Source: Begonia masoniana
Taxonomy: Eukaryota > Streptophyta > Magnoliopsida > Cucurbitales > Begoniaceae
Assembly: GCA_022432975.1 (NCBI GenBank)
Contig: CM039512.1
Span: 3,903,998-3,967,997, forward strand
Reading direction: 5' to 3'
DNA: 64,000 nucleotides
Shown here in pieces: positions 1-12,606 of the stretch; the stretch's first letter is position 1, and each line of letters opens with the position of its first letter. Made by a program: the position numbers and the translations under genes. Under the pieces are notes generated by a model, which had not been told where the DNA came from, made no database searches, and saw only the letters and a list, made by a program, of their open reading frames with translations.

Positions 1-518
1 AAAATGATATCTTTAATAATTGATGGTTGCAGCAGAAATGATTAGTTCAATGTTATCTGTAGTGGGACTAATCAGCAATCTATCCTCAATTTGCCTACTA
101 ATATTATCACATTTATATTTTATTCAACTCATTTAATGCACCACGTGCTTAAAAACAACCTGTTTATGTCTTGACACAGTGATTAGGACATAATTAACAG
201 TAACGTTAATTTGGTGGGGGTAGGAGATCATCAGCCGTCAGTGTTTTCCACCTGGCTTAATGCCCACCGTCAATCAGAATTGGGAGAGTGGGGATCAATG
301 GGTCCCACATCCATTATCGCCCGCTAAGTGCTAACGCTAACCAAACAATAAACGTCGCCAATCTCCTTTCTTCCTGTCTAACTCGCAACCAAAAAAGAAG
401 CCTTTTATTGAACGCCGATCCTATCGAACAAAACTTCTCAAATTGGAAGTGTGTTGAACGAGGATTCGGAGAACGAAGGCGGAACCGGTATCTCGGAGGT
501 GGGGTGGTGGGTTTTTTT
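1..518. other. Intergenic, 5' flank of the PLAC8 gene
   Basis: No convincing coding sequence is seen. The stretch is AT-rich at the start and holds a CACGTG G-box-like motif near 140. The frame of the PLAC8 protein stays open upstream to about 288, but similarity to the family begins only near the ATG at 519, so 288-518 is taken as 5' UTR and promoter. Confidence 0.5.
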
Positions 519-2358
519 ATGGCGGATTTGGAGAAGCAGGAGAGGGGTGGGGACAGTATGGGTGGAGGAGAAGAGGAATGTGAAGAGGAGAGATTTCTCG
601 AGGGAATGGCGGTGCTGGATTTTGACATGCTTTGTTCGACGGTGGCGTTGCAAACCCACGGAAAGTGGAGGAAGTTGGAGAATGAAGAAGACGGTGAAGA
701 AGGAGGCGAATTTGGTGGAGTTTTGAGGATGTGGGAAGGTGAAGTTCTTGATTGCTTTGAGGATCATCGAATCTCCTTCGAATCTTCATGGTGAGCTCTT
801 AATTTCTTCTCCTGTTCTTCTGGGTAACGATTTGCTTCGCTTCAACGGAAACGATTTCCATTGAATTTGCTTCTTTTTTTTTTTTTGCAGAAGCCAAACT
901 AGCTTTCTGAAAATACTTTTTTTCCTGCATTTTTCATTTTTATAAACTGATCTTCTTTTCGGTAAGAGAATCGCAATAGAGTTGGATGAAACGCATACCC
1001 TTTTTTCCCAATTTTGTCTGCCCTTTTCAATTTCGTCGGCGTGAATGGTAATATCTAGAGTTTTCTTCTTTATCCCTCAAATCAAGAACAATGGTTTTTT
1101 GTTCTACTCTTACGTTTTGGCTCCGAGTGTTCCGGGTTGACTTCAATTCGATTTTTTCTTGATTTTTTCTTACTCGACTTGCCATGTTTCTCGTAATTTT
1201 CGCCACCTTCTTCGGCGTTTTAGATTATACCGTTGCAGTTATGAAGAATTTTCTGTTCTTCTTGCTTTTGAGTTTGAAATACGTCTGATTTTAGGATTTT
1301 TTTCTTTCCCTTTTGTTTCCTAAATTTGGTTGCTATCTTTGTAATGAAATCATTGCTTAGGAAGCTAAAATCATGCCCTGTAAATAGATATAAAATATCT
1401 GAAATGGAAAACCAGCTATTATTAGCATCATCTTTTTTCTGTAAATTTCGTAGAATTGTTACACTTCAGCCATGTTTATTCATGTTGCAGCTGTCCCTGC
1501 CATAGATTTGGGAAGAACATGAGAAGGGCTGGTTTCGGTTCTTGTTTTATTCAGGTGATTTACACCTGCTTGAAGCATTGAAATGGCCTGCTTCAGGTGA
1601 ATTTTAACTATCTGTTTTTTAATTCTGCAGGGAACTGTATATTTGATCCTAGCCGTGGTTGCCATTGTCAATTGCGTCGCCTTTATTGTCACTAAACGCC
1701 ACTATTTTTTGTATTTGTCGCTTGCTTTCGCCATTTCTGTCGGAACTTACTTGGGGTTCTTCCGAACCAAGATGAGGAAGAAATTCAACATAAGGGTTAG
1801 TATTTTAGCAGTCGATAATCGGAAACTCACCGTAGATCCATCTCTACTTTCTTATGTTTTTCCAGCGACTGCTTAGTTCCCAAGTTAGATTAAACTTGTT
1901 TTGAGTTCCGATCGATTGATGTTAAAATTATACTGATTTTTCGGAAATCTATATGATTATATCATCTCAGGGTGGTGATACTTCCTTCGACTGACTGCAT
2001 CTATCATCTTATTTGTCCGTGCTGCACGTTAGCCCAGGTACGAATAGCAATCGATCAATGCGTAATGGGATGTTATTATTTCGATGAAATTGCTGAGTAG
2101 AGTAAAAGATTTCTTTCCTCCATCTATTATTGCCTATATAACTTATCAGAGTGTTGAAAAACTTAAAATGTTGTTTAAAATGCAATGCAGGAATCCCGAA
2201 CTTTGGAGATAAACAACGTTCAAGATGGAACTTGGCACGGTCGGGGCGACACGAGATGTGTTGGAAGCTATATCGAGGGTAACAGACCAATCCTCGAGCT
2301 GCATCCACCGCCATCAGTATCAATTGAATCATCCAAACCAGCTCTCGAGCCATCTTGA
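519..2358 (+). CDS. PLAC8 family cysteine-rich membrane protein, with a one-base frameshift in exon 4
   Basis: Five exons with GT-AG borders: 519-790, 1491-1554, 1631-1795, 1971-2037 and 2191-2358. The intended product is about 243 residues. An acidic N-terminus is followed by a conserved block (LEGMAVLDFDMLCSTVALQT), then the PLAC8 cysteine block CCPC-FGKNMRRAGFGSC across the exon 1/2 junction. Exon 3 encodes two hydrophobic stretches separated by TKRH. Exon 4 encodes CPCC, and exon 5 the conserved QDGTWHGRGDT region. PLAC8 proteins are small membrane-associated cysteine-rich proteins linked in plants to organ size and metal handling; this subgroup is poorly characterised. Exon 4 is 67 nt where 66 keeps frame: one extra T near 1992 puts a TGA directly after TSFD, truncating the protein before CPCC. 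No alternative AG or GT at the exon edges rescues the frame. The cause is either a real null allele or a sequence error. Confidence 0.85.
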
Positions 2359-3066
2359 GTTGCAGAGGTGAAAAAGAGAGTCTGGACCACCCTTTAATGG
2401 CTGCAGACTTGAACTGATCTTTGAGCTTTTTTATCTATGGAACGAATGTATTTATTTGTTTCTTTTTTGTTTCACCATTGTAGCCCAACTGCAGCTCTGG
2501 TCAGACGACCCATTTCATTCGAAATGATGAATATAGTTTTTGTTTAATCGATGCGTTAATCTCTCCTCGTTTTACCATTTTTTTTTTTGTTCATTTCTGG
2601 GAACTGTAATCTCGCAGATTCCATTAAAATAAGGTGGATTGTGGGTTGAATGATGAACACCTCTCTGGATTATAATTTACAGAGATTGAGAGCTGAATTA
2701 GCTGCGTGCCTCCAACGCTTGCAAGCTCTCGTTTTCCCAGTAAGTTTTGTTTATTGCCCGCCCCCCCAATCGTTGACTGCTTTGAAATCATTTGTTTTCC
2801 CAGAAAATCAGAATCAGGTTTTGTCATTTTCATGCCCAATTTGAACAGAGACAAGAACTAATACGGTGGCGTATTACAACCGAAACCCTGTTTCGTCCTC
2901 AATCATCCAACAATATTTCCCACAAATCTCCAAAGCCAAACAAAACAAAATCATCTTCCTCGTTTCTGGTTTCTTTTTGTGTGCGCGTGAGTTGAGAAAG
3001 ACGATGTTTTTTTCTTCTTTTAATCAGGGCCGTTTGATTCGATTCAGCGTTGGTGGGCCAGGTGAT
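2359..3066. other. Intergenic, between convergent genes
   Basis: This holds the 3' UTRs of the PLAC8 gene (+) and the cyclin gene (-), with T-rich runs near 2580. The short open frames at 2624-2995 have no recognisable similarity and no splice context. Confidence 0.5.
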
Positions 3067-4351
3067 CTAGTGCGAAAAATTGCCAACGTATTTCCACTGC
3101 ACGAGATTCAATCTACGCCTCTTGATGCTTTCTTCTCCCTCGTCCAATCGTCTCGGGTTCTGATGTTCTCGCTCTCTGATTCGGTCCACACTTGATGGAG
3201 TCTTACTGCTCGAGACAGTGTCTGACTTTGAATCCGACCCTCCAATTATCTCCATTTCTTCCATGAGATTGAGGCACTTGCAAAGATCTTCCTGCAGTAA
3301 AATACCCAGAAGTTATGCATGATTACAGAGCTGAAGATCAATTATTCGAAATATGAAACTTCGTTTTATGTAATCTTACTTCATTTACGTGTGCACAAGA
3401 TGATATCAGAGCTTTGAAGTTACTAAATTGCGGAGGGAAGAGCTCGAGCGATGCGTAAAGAATGGCCGAGGCTGCGATTATTGATGGTTTATATGCTAAA
3501 ATCTTTGTTTCTGCAATAAAAGCGAGCTATGAAGTTCCAAGTTTGAAAAACATTATCGGAGGAAATTAGTTTTAGAAGTGATCTATTACCATAATGGGTG
3601 TTGAAGATAATCTCTGAAGTTCTGTTCTTGAGAGCTTTTTTCAATGGCGAATCTTTCAGATCAAGTAAAGGCACGAAGAAATCCAAAAAACAGAGAGGGG
3701 TTATCGATCTCATTCGCCAGTTAAGAGTATCAAGAATGAGAAGCTCCATTTTTTGTAGGGTTCTCACGTCGAAATTGAATCCTTGCTCTCTCTGTTTCAA
3801 TGTTCAAACAGACAATAACGTGAGATTCGTAGAAGAAGAAAGAAACGCCATTTGAGCAGTTCAGGCCTGAAAATTACATGTAATAACGTAATGGAAAAGG
3901 GTATCGTCTTCATCTTTGCAGCAAGAGACAGACAAGAGATCACGAGGAGTCTCAGAATCCATGGTTTTTCTTCCTGCGAGGAGAAAAGGATGAGAACTGA
4001 CCTACTTTCGAATATGACAAAAAAATTGTGTTTTTTCTACCGGAAGATTCCTCCGGGAGATGAAACGATCCACGTAGTTAATAGCTAGGTAGGACATCAA
4101 TGGGTCAAAGTTAAACAGATTTTGCGCCTGGAGAAGAAGAAGAAGATGATGATGATGATGATGAAAAAAACAACAACCAAAACGACGGCTCAGAAGACTG
4201 ATGAAGCTAAGGTTACCTGTAAAATTAAAGAAATGGCTTCTCGACGAAAGGATAGGGAGCCATCACTGGTTTTGAAGCTGATGAAGAAGGTTTGAGAATG
4301 CATTTGATCGGATTCACGAGAGAGAAGCTGTTCGAGAGAATCAAACTCCAT
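3067..4351 (-). CDS. D-type cyclin, CYCD6-like
   Basis: Six exons on the minus strand: 4217-4351, 4041-4127, 3878-3973, 3590-3791, 3380-3510 and 3067-3291, giving 291 residues with all phases consistent. D-type cyclins bind CDKA/CDKB and drive G1/S entry; CYCD6 in Arabidopsis controls a formative root division downstream of SHORTROOT and SCARECROW. The cyclin box shows RREAISLILQ, then AINYVDRFIS, then PWILRLLVISCLSLAAKM, then RTLQKMELLILDTLNWRMRS. The C-terminal cyclin fold has KPSIIAASAILYASLELFPP. The tail ends in a basic KRRRLN cluster and has no strong PEST run. The N-terminus lacks an LxCxE motif, so retinoblastoma binding by that route is not supported; CYCD6 proteins are known for this. 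The start is the ATG giving MEFDSLEQ, which matches CYCD6 N-termini; another in-frame ATG lies 18 codons upstream. Exon 3 uses the GTAATT donor at 3877, which restores the LLHREQGF junction. Confidence 0.9.
4131..4163 (-). repeat. Trinucleotide microsatellite in cyclin intron 1
   Basis: A GAA run merges into a GAT run (six to seven GAT). On the coding strand this reads TCATCATC then CTTCTTCTTC and ends directly at the CAG acceptor of exon 2 (exon begins at 4127). The microsatellite therefore supplies the polypyrimidine tract of that splice site. Confidence 0.8.
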
Positions 4352-6010
4352 GTCTCGTTCCTTCGTTTCGTGCTGCAATGGCGGTGTTGGGTTTGAAGAA
4401 GTCAAAAGGAGAACAACCAGAGCATCTGAGGCAAAAAAAGGTAGAGAGACTAATAATGCGGGAGCCGTAAGAAACAGAAGCTTCGCTTTCTGTGTTAAAA
4501 AATAAGCTGCTGTCTTCTTAAAAGCTGCTCTCTCTCTCTGTTAAAAAGAAGATATAAAGATAAAAAGAGAACCACATTTTCCAAAAATTTCCATAAAAAT
4601 GATCTGAAACTGCAGACCTTTAATAATCCTCTTGCCTCTCTCTCTCTCTCTCTCCCTCTCCCTCTTTCTCTCTCTTATGGTCTGGTTTTTCTCTCTGTCT
4701 AGATAGAATAAAAATGGAGCAGGAGATTAAATTAAACAAAGAGGAAAAGGAAAGAACGTAGAGGAAAAATCACGATTTGCAGAAGAAAGAGTGGTCCATG
4801 GAGACGAAATTCAGGATGGTAGAGACAGCTGTGGTATACATTCTTCTCTGGTCCGAGATAAGCGCTGTTAGATGAAGAGGAATGATTTCAAAATTCCATT
4901 GAAATGCTTACAAGCTTCTCTGTCAACTAGGTAGCTGGCACATCTCCCCACATAATTCTTCATTTTTTGCATTTCAAATTTCAACTCACAGTCGCTGTTA
5001 TGACATCCGATCTCCAGTTTTCTTTTAATAATCATGATCAATGAAGGAATTAGCAGTAATTGTGATCGTACTTGCTGCTTCTGCTTGTTGTTTGAGGTAC
5101 TAAGCTGAATTTATTGCATGTTTGGGAGGAACAGAGCATATCTCATCATTTGAAAAAAAAAGAAAAAGAAAAATGAAAAACAGAGACTCAAAAACAGTTG
5201 ATTTGATGAGATGATTAAACAACGTGTACAGATAGTTCACGTGAGTTATATAAATGCAAACTCATATATTGCTTAATCCAATGCTCTCACCTTCCTCTCG
5301 TGAATGGCTTCTTCTAAGATTACTCAAAACTCTTCCTCCTTCATCGTCATCGTCTGCAATTATTCAGCTCTCTCTCTCTCTCTGGACTTCTGTCAAATTG
5401 GGTTGTCTTTGTCGATAAGTGGTGCAGAGTTTGAGAGACCCAGGTTGGTGCGTACTGAGAATCACGTAAAAATAGAGAGAAAGACAGAGAAATTACTAGA
5501 TCAAAACTTAGGAAATTAATGATTTTGTCTGGGTAATATTTGTTTTTGTCTCTTCATGGGTGGCCTTTTTTAACGTAAATCCAGGCTCTGTTTTCCTGAC
5601 AGATTCAATCACGTGACGACTGTGATTTGAACTTGTTTTAGCAGCCTAAGTATTATGGTTAAGAATCTTTAAGCATCTTGTGAGATTGATTAGCTGCAGA
5701 TCGTTGATGGATGATCATTAGGGTTACGCAAAATCAGACATGTTTCTCAACTTAATACTTTGATTATAACATATGTTTCCTACTCTAATTATAAAACCTC
5801 TTCTCTCTCACTTCACACCTCCCCAAAGATAGGAAAAATCAGGATCAGGATAGTAGATCCAAAGCTACGAAACGTGGGTGTGGGTTTTTGTCAAAATGGA
5901 ATGGCCTTCTCTTTATATTTATGGTTAATGGGTTGAAAAAAAAATACAATGTACCCAATATTTTTTGTTTCCGCCCTATGATTCTTCTCCGGACCATACA
6001 AGTGCGCGAC
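4352..6010. other. Intergenic, 5' flank of the cyclin gene
   Basis: Contains a CT-rich microsatellite at about 4638-4680. A 71-codon frame at 5304-5519 (MASSKITQNSSSF start) has a TATATAA-like box about 55 bases upstream near 5247, but there is no family match and no conserved domain. It could be a small or truncated gene; I do not call it. Nothing else is recognised. Confidence 0.4.
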
Positions 6011-6015
6011 GAACC

Positions 6016-6207
6016 AGTCAAGAAAGAAAAATAGAGAAAATGAACGATGAAGAGAGAAGAAGAAGAGTGAACAGTAACCTCTTTTCTAATCAGTGAACTT
6101 ACGGCAATAATCAAAATGAAGAGGAAATAATAAAACATATATATGAAAACTAATAATTAAATCTACGAAGAAATTGTCAAACCTAGAGACATAAGCCTAT
6201 CCTAACA
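6016..6207 (-). repeat. 3' LTR of the copia element
   Basis: Matches 18230-18421 with scattered substitutions and the same length. In the element's sense it starts TGTTAGG at 6207. Confidence 0.85.
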
Positions 6208-6210
6208 TCT

Positions 6211-6677
6211 CCCTCGAGAGTAAAGTTGTGGGTCGAAGATCTTGGAAGTAAAACCGAAGAAGGTGGATGGTGGAAGAGGCTTGGTAAGAGCGTCGACAAC
6301 TTGATTTGTAGATGGAGTAAATTGAATCATCAATGATTTGTTTCCCATCTTTTCGCGAACGAAATGGAAATCAATTTTAACATGTTTAGACTTGGAGTGG
6401 ATTAACAGATTAGAGACAAGGTACATTGCACTCAAGTTGTCGCAAAAAAATGATAGGCACGGTAAGTGAAAGAATACTGATTTCTTTGAGAAGATATTGG
6501 ATCCAAAGAACTTCCGCTGCGCAATACTGCGATACTCGTATTCAGTGCTTGAGCGAGAAACAACCTTTTACTTTACAGAGGACCAAAATATAAGATTAAG
6601 TCTTAGAAAGATACAGAAACCATTGGTACTTTTGTGATCGTCTGGACACGACGCCCACTCAGCATCCGTATAGCAAG
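6211..6677 (-). pseudogene. Copia RNase H and C-terminal pol remnant
   Basis: Minus-strand translation shows the copia RNase H signatures YTDAEWASCPDDHKST, then SRSSTEYEY, then KHVKIDFHFVREK and the terminal DALTKPLP. One in-frame stop lies between the first two motifs, so it cannot give a functional enzyme. The upstream edge is cut by the LTR-like insertion starting at 6678; the reading resumes at about 8862. Confidence 0.85.
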
Positions 6678-8861
6678 TGTCAGGACCTGGCCCGGGGTCC
6701 CGAAGACAATAGGATTACTGAGGTGGGAAATACGATGGAGTTCTCCTGCTCACCAGCATGAATTTATTTTAATCTAATCGAACCTAAACTTAATCCATCA
6801 ATCATGGCATCCTAAATTAGGATTCATCCAATTGATTCCAAACAATACACAACACATTTCATATATTGAAATATTTGCATTTACACCATCATCAAAGTGT
6901 TTACATCAGTTTATCAGAGTACACGTGGAAGCTATTATAAAATAAATAGGTCACACACACGTGGCCGTTCAAAAATGGTTTATACACAAGAAAAACTAAA
7001 CCAAACCCGATCCCAACTACCAAAGAAAACCATCTACCTCGATGGTTTAGCCTATGCCTCTTTATCGTCCTTTGATTGTCTTTGCCTTTCCATTTCGGTG
7101 AACGTTCCTGTTATCTGAAAAATATGAATATCCACAGAATGAGCTTTACGCCCAATAAATAAAGTCTAAGAGCTAGAATAGCTAACTCAAACTCTATTAC
7201 ACTATCTAGAACCAATTTCCATCATCTACTTATCATTGATTATTTTTTAAATCAATTATGTTTTGATTTAAAATTCATGTCATTTATATAAAAATACATG
7301 TATGTTCAAATTCGAACCATTTAAAAATTCACGTCATTAACCACAGTTTAAAACAACCGACCTTTTTAAAATCCGTCAACCACAATTTAAAACCATTTTA
7401 AACAAATATAAAAATCCAATGCAATTTAAAATAAATATTGCACGATTTAAATCCATATTTTCACAAAACATTCAATGCAATCTTTTAACATTCAAATTGA
7501 TATGTTAAAAATGCAATCTACTCTAATTGACACATATGACCATCATACAGCCTACAAGTTTTCGGGCTTTCACCTATAAGACTGTAGGACCCTACACATT
7601 GCTTCCCCGCAAGGTTTAAAGATTTTTAACCCAAAGAGGACGTATAGTTAATCTCCCAATCATTTTCATAGTCATACTTATCGCACATGAAGAGGCAAAT
7701 CCAGTCCAATGAGTTCTTATGTTACCACGATTTTCAACTTCCTCATTCCTAAATGTATGCTTTAAAAACAGTTATAAAGCAATTATATACATGTTTAAAT
7801 TAATGCAACTCAACTCACCTCATCTATGCAATTGATATTTTAAATCAATGTGTTCAATTCAATATAAAACATAGTTTTCAAAATGCTACGTTTAACAATT
7901 CAATATAAATCGAATTTAAACAACATTTCAATAAATACTGTAACGCGTTATTTTTCTCAATTCAATATTAAATTTTCATAAAAACAATAGTCTGTTATTC
8001 ACTTCAATCTATTCAATCGTAACCAAATCACCAAAATATCTAAACCTATCCAGAATCCAAGAATAAATGAAATTTATCTCCACCTAGTAATGCATTAAAG
8101 TATAAATTAACTAATTTAACAGATAGATTTACTTACTGAATTATTCGTTCTGTCATTTTAACCAAAACTTTCCTCCAAATCTATTGTTTTTTCCACCAGT
8201 ATACTCCTTTCAACGAGCTGAACAATTTTCTCTAAATGATCAATTTCCAAAACTCACCATTTCTCCTCTTTCTCTTCTTCTTTTCTCCCTTCTCTCTCAC
8301 GTTCTTTTCTCTCCTCTCTGTAAATTTTCTTCAGCTTCAACGTGAAATCCACAAGGAAGATGTCACCTTAGCACATTTCAAATAGTACTTTAATGGTTAA
8401 TTACAAATTAACCAAGCTTATCCCTTGAAAAAGACCAATTTGCCCTTTTGTTTTTAGACAATTACCAATATTCCTAGCTTAATTAAATCTTAATCATTAT
8501 TAATTTTAATCTAATCTCAATTATTTTAATTATAATCTAATTTATTTAATTAATCAAAATTTTAAAAATCTGATTTTTTTTTGGGTGAAGAGTAATGAAT
8601 AGTGCCGATCGATTGACAGTGGTTCTGTTTTTGAGAACCACTTCAGATTTTTTTTAATAGTACCCGTGAACAGTACCTATGACCGTTTCGAGTTTTTCCT
8701 TCCAAATTGTTCAATTTTTACCTTTTGATGTATTATTTTTCCAATACCACTTTTACAACTTTTATTTACATATAATTCATAATATACATCCAAAATTACA
8801 TTTTAGTTCTAAAATTTTCAAACCATTACAACAAGTCAGATTCAAGGCTTGGAAACTTACA
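6678..8861 (-). mobile_element. LTR-like non-coding insertion inside copia pol
   Basis: It separates two adjacent parts of the copia RNase H/RT region and carries no coding sequence. The ends read TGTCAGGACC and ACTTACA on the plus strand (TGTAAG...CTGACA in reverse), as expected of LTR termini. The body is AT-rich with many homopurine and ATTT runs. A clean 5-bp TSD is not visible (GCAAG on the left against AGGAG or ACAAG on the right), so the right edge is uncertain by a few bases. A solo LTR is the simplest reading. Confidence 0.55.
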
Positions 8862-9281
8862 AGGAGATGCCTCGAGACAAGGTACCTCGAAGAAAACGGA
8901 TAATTCATTTTATAGCCTTCCAATGAATGTCAGTTGGTGAATGCATAAATCGAGAAACTTCTTTCATCGCAAAGGCAATATCAGGTCTTGTAAGGCAACA
9001 ATATTGTAATTGCCCAACAATGCTGCGGTAGAGAAAACTATCAAAAAATGGAGTACCTGAATGCTTTAAGAGGATTGGACCAGAAACCATAAGAGTAGGT
9101 ACTGGCTTGGAGGAAAGCATGTTAGCTTTTTGTAGCATGTCAGAGATATAGCAAGATTGAGAAAAATTTAGCCAGTAGGTGATTTTGTAACTGAAATGCC
9201 AAAGAAATAGGATAGGGGGCCTAGATCACGAATCACAAATGTCGAGCTTAGATAAGTAAGAAAATGATCCAATAGGAAAGT
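8862..9281 (-). pseudogene. Copia reverse transcriptase remnant, middle part
   Basis: Minus-strand frames show LLQKANM-like, SKPVPTLMVSG, FYRSIVGQLQYCCLTRPDIAFA and SRFMHSPTDIHWKAIK, all typical of the C-terminal half of copia RT. The upstream part (9140-9281) has frameshifts and stops. It continues the RT piece at 17489-17821, from which it is separated by the 9282-17488 insertion. Confidence 0.85.
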
Positions 9282-9733
9282 TGTAACGACCCCAAAATTT
9301 AATTTGAATTTTTCCCCAATTTGAAAACCCTAAAATTTTTCCCAAATTGATTTACAAATTAGGTTAAATTGGATCGTTATAAAACCTTAATTTTCTTAAT
9401 TCAAAATTATTGAAAATACAAAAATCATTTAATAATCGAAAACCTTGAAATTAATATCAATAAATATTTAGAACATTAAATGCTAAGCAAATATTAAATA
9501 AAACTTCATTCGTAAAATCTTTTAAAAACAATAGTGTACTTAATAAAAATTCAATAGTTGATGTAATAAATTATTCTAACTTAAAACAAAATAAATTTAA
9601 ATGCAACTAATTATAAAATATCTTTTTGAAATCGATATAAAAGCATAACTTTAAATTTTTATTCAAAACCGACGACAACATCCTCCTCTGTATGCTCGCC
9701 TGCCTCTGGAGGATTCTCGAACACAACTAGTTC

Positions 9734-9963
9734 TTCCTCAGATAAAAACTCACCTACATCACAAAATTAAAACTATGAGAAAAACTCGGTAAGCGAAAAT
9801 ATGTGTGTAACGCCCCGAGTTGTTCAATCCGGTTTGCTACTCACATTCTTCCTCAGATAAAAACTCACCTACATCACAAAATTAAAACTATGAGAAAAAC
9901 TCAGTAAGCGAAAATATGTGTGTAACGCCCCGAGTTGTTCAACCAGGTTTGCTACTCACATTC
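9734..9963. repeat. Tandem duplication of 115 bp spanning an insertion edge
   Basis: The segments 9734-9848 and 9849-9963 are nearly identical. Each copy carries about 70 bp of outer element and the first 44 bp of the inner element (TGTAACGCCCCGAG...). The duplication therefore arose after the inner element inserted. Confidence 0.8.
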
Positions 9964-10129
9964 ATTGAACAAAACTAGAAAATTTTGGGAAAATTTTAAA
10001 ATTTCTCTCAACAGCAAAATTCGACAATTGTTTAAAACTTCAAAACCTTGCAGCGGGAAACTTTTATGTAAAAACAGAATCATGACGAAAACAGACTAGA
10101 AGAACCCTTCAGTTTAAATAGCATAATAA

Positions 10130-10800
10130 AAAAAAAGGTTCGAAAGCTCTCTGCGACATCTACAACCAGTTCGACACTACTGGGCAATCTGGCATCCACA
10201 GAGTTTGTCGTCCACAACCATGGACGACGTACTCGTCTATGACTCTTGACGACGAGCTCTAGACAAGCGACTTTGGACGTCGCGACTCTGGATAATAACT
10301 CTGGAAGATGACGCCTTACCAATCTCTATGACAATTACATATAACTTTGGACTACTGTTCCTCTCGTCCACGGCTACATAGGTTTAACGTCTACGGATTT
10401 TCGTCCACAGACTTACTTAGACTCTTCGTCCACAGACCACGTGACTTCACTGTCCCAGCCCATGTGACTTCATCGTCCACGGGATTACATAAACTCATCG
10501 TCCACGGAACACGTGACTTTGTCGTCCACGGTCCACGTGACTTACTCGTCCACAAGATTACATAAACTCATCGTCCACGGACCAACGTCCATAGACTTAC
10601 TTAAATTTGTTCACAGGCTCTGACGTCCATAGACTACTTAGACTTATTCGTCCACAGACTCCAACGTCCATAGACTACTTAGACTTATTCGTCCACAGAC
10701 TGGACTACTGTTTTCCCTTACAACTCTGGACGACTATTTTTACTTACAACTATGGACGACTATTTTTATTTACAACTCTAGACGACTACCCTTATGACAG
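10130..10800. repeat. Imperfect short repeats with TCGTCCAC core
   Basis: The motif TCGTCCAC(A/G)GACT recurs many times at irregular spacing with GATTACATAAACTCA and GACTACTTAGACTTA variants. It lies within the non-coding LTR sequence. Confidence 0.7.
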
Positions 10801-11369
10801 AAACATAACTTAATCGATTATACATAAATCAGTGGACAATTCTGACTTCCAAAGGACTTGTAAATTTTGACAGCAACCATTTAAAACAACTTGAGTCCAT
10901 AAAATTGCTCAAAATCCAGAAAGAAGAACTACAGTTAAAACCAACCATATCTCATTATCAGAATAATTTCTAAAACGTACCAAAGCATTAAAACTACCAC
11001 TGTCATTAAAATCCTCAGCATCCTTTAGCCAAATATTTGTCTACTAACACCACACATACTGTCATTATTTAAACCACCTCATCAGTGCACCAGACCATGA
11101 CATAGATGTGCTCCATCAACTACGTCTATCTGTAACACCCCTCATACTGTACCCCATTTTCTCCGTATAAATTTTTCATTTTATTTTATACTTTTTACTT
11201 TTCTATGCTTTAATAAAACTTAATGCGGAATCTAAACTAAAGTTGAAATCAGAACTGAAGTCGGAATTAAAACTGAACTTTAAAAGCATTTAAACAAAAC
11301 CTTTAATAAACAATTAAAACTAAAACATTTAATAAAACAAATAAAAGAAGGGAGGGCAGAATCGGAATT

Positions 11370-11590
11370 CTGCCCTCAAAATGCAGCAGCGACCGGGCGC
11401 TGCCATTTGCAGCGCTCGATCGCCGCGTGCACTGCATTGTGCAGCGCACGATCGCTGCACAATGCAGCGCCCAGTCGCTGCACAGCAGCGACCGGCACAT
11501 AACACTTGCTCTCTGGAATTTCCAGAGAGCAAGTTCCCAAGTGATAGCTCTCTGGAATCCGATCCAGAGAGCAACCCCTTCTTATACTCC
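11370..11590. repeat. Palindrome-rich GC segment of the LTR
   Basis: Repeated GCAGCG, CGATCG and TGCACTGCA-type motifs, then the inverted pair CTCTCTGGAATTTCCAGAGAG. It occupies the same position as the GCGATCGATCGC clusters of the related LTRs. Confidence 0.7.
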
Positions 11591-11603
11591 ATCAATTCTC
11601 GTC

Positions 11604-12606
11604 CTGTATACCGATTGCTTTGCTTTGCTATAAACTGTATACCGAAGGGTCATTTAAACTGTATACCGATTGCTTTGCTTTGCTATAAACTGTATACCGA
11701 TTGCTTTGCTTTGCTATAAACTGTATACCGATTGCTTTGCTTTGCTATAAACTGTATACCGATTGCTTTGCTTTGCTATAAACTGTATACCGATTGCTTT
11801 GCTTTGCTATAAACTGTATACCGAAGGGTCATTTAAACTGTATACCGAAGGGTCATTTAAACTATATACCGAAGGGTCATTTAAACTGTATACCGAAGGG
11901 TCATTTAAACTGTATACCGATTGCTTTGCTTTGCTATAAACTGTATACCGAAGGGTCATTTAAACTGTATACCGAAGGGTCATTTAAACTGTATACCGAA
12001 GGGTCATTTAAACTGTATACCGAAGGGTCATTTAAACTATATACCGAAGGGTCATTTAAACTGTATACCGAAGGGTCATTTAAACTGTATACCGAAGGGT
12101 CATTTAAACTGTATACCGAAGGGTCATTTAAACTATATACCGAAGGGTCATTTAAACTGTATACCGAAGGGTCATTTAAACTGTATACCGAAGGGTCATT
12201 TAAACTGTATACCGAAGGGTCATTTAAACTATATACCGATGGGTCATTTAAACTGTATACCGAAGGGTCATTTAAACTGTATACCGATTGCTTTGCTTTG
12301 CTATAAACTGTATACCGAAGGGTCATTTAAACTGTATACCGAAGGGTCATTTAAACTATATACCGAAGGGTCATTTAAACTATATACCGAAGGGTCATTT
12401 AAACTATATACCGAAGGGTCATTTAAACTGTATACCGAAGGGTCATTTAAACTGTATACCGAAGGGTCATTTAAACTATATACCGAAGGGTCATTTAAAC
12501 TGTATACCGAAGGGTCATTTAAACTATATACCGAAGGGTCATTTAAACTATATACCGAAGGGTCATTTAAACTGTATACCGAAGGGTCATTTAAACTGTA
12601 TACCGA
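11604..12606. repeat. Tandem array of 24-bp and 31-bp units
   Basis: The main unit is 24 bp (CTGTATACCGAAGGGTCATT plus TAAA). A 31-bp variant shares CTGTATACCGA and continues with TTGCTTTGCTTTGCTATAAA. The 31-mers dominate the left end and recur within the array; there are about 40 units in all, with G/A changes in CTGTATA/CTATATA. Because the unit is 8 codons without a stop, all three forward frames and one reverse frame stay open over hundreds of bases; this is an artefact of unit length, not a gene. Confidence 0.95.
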
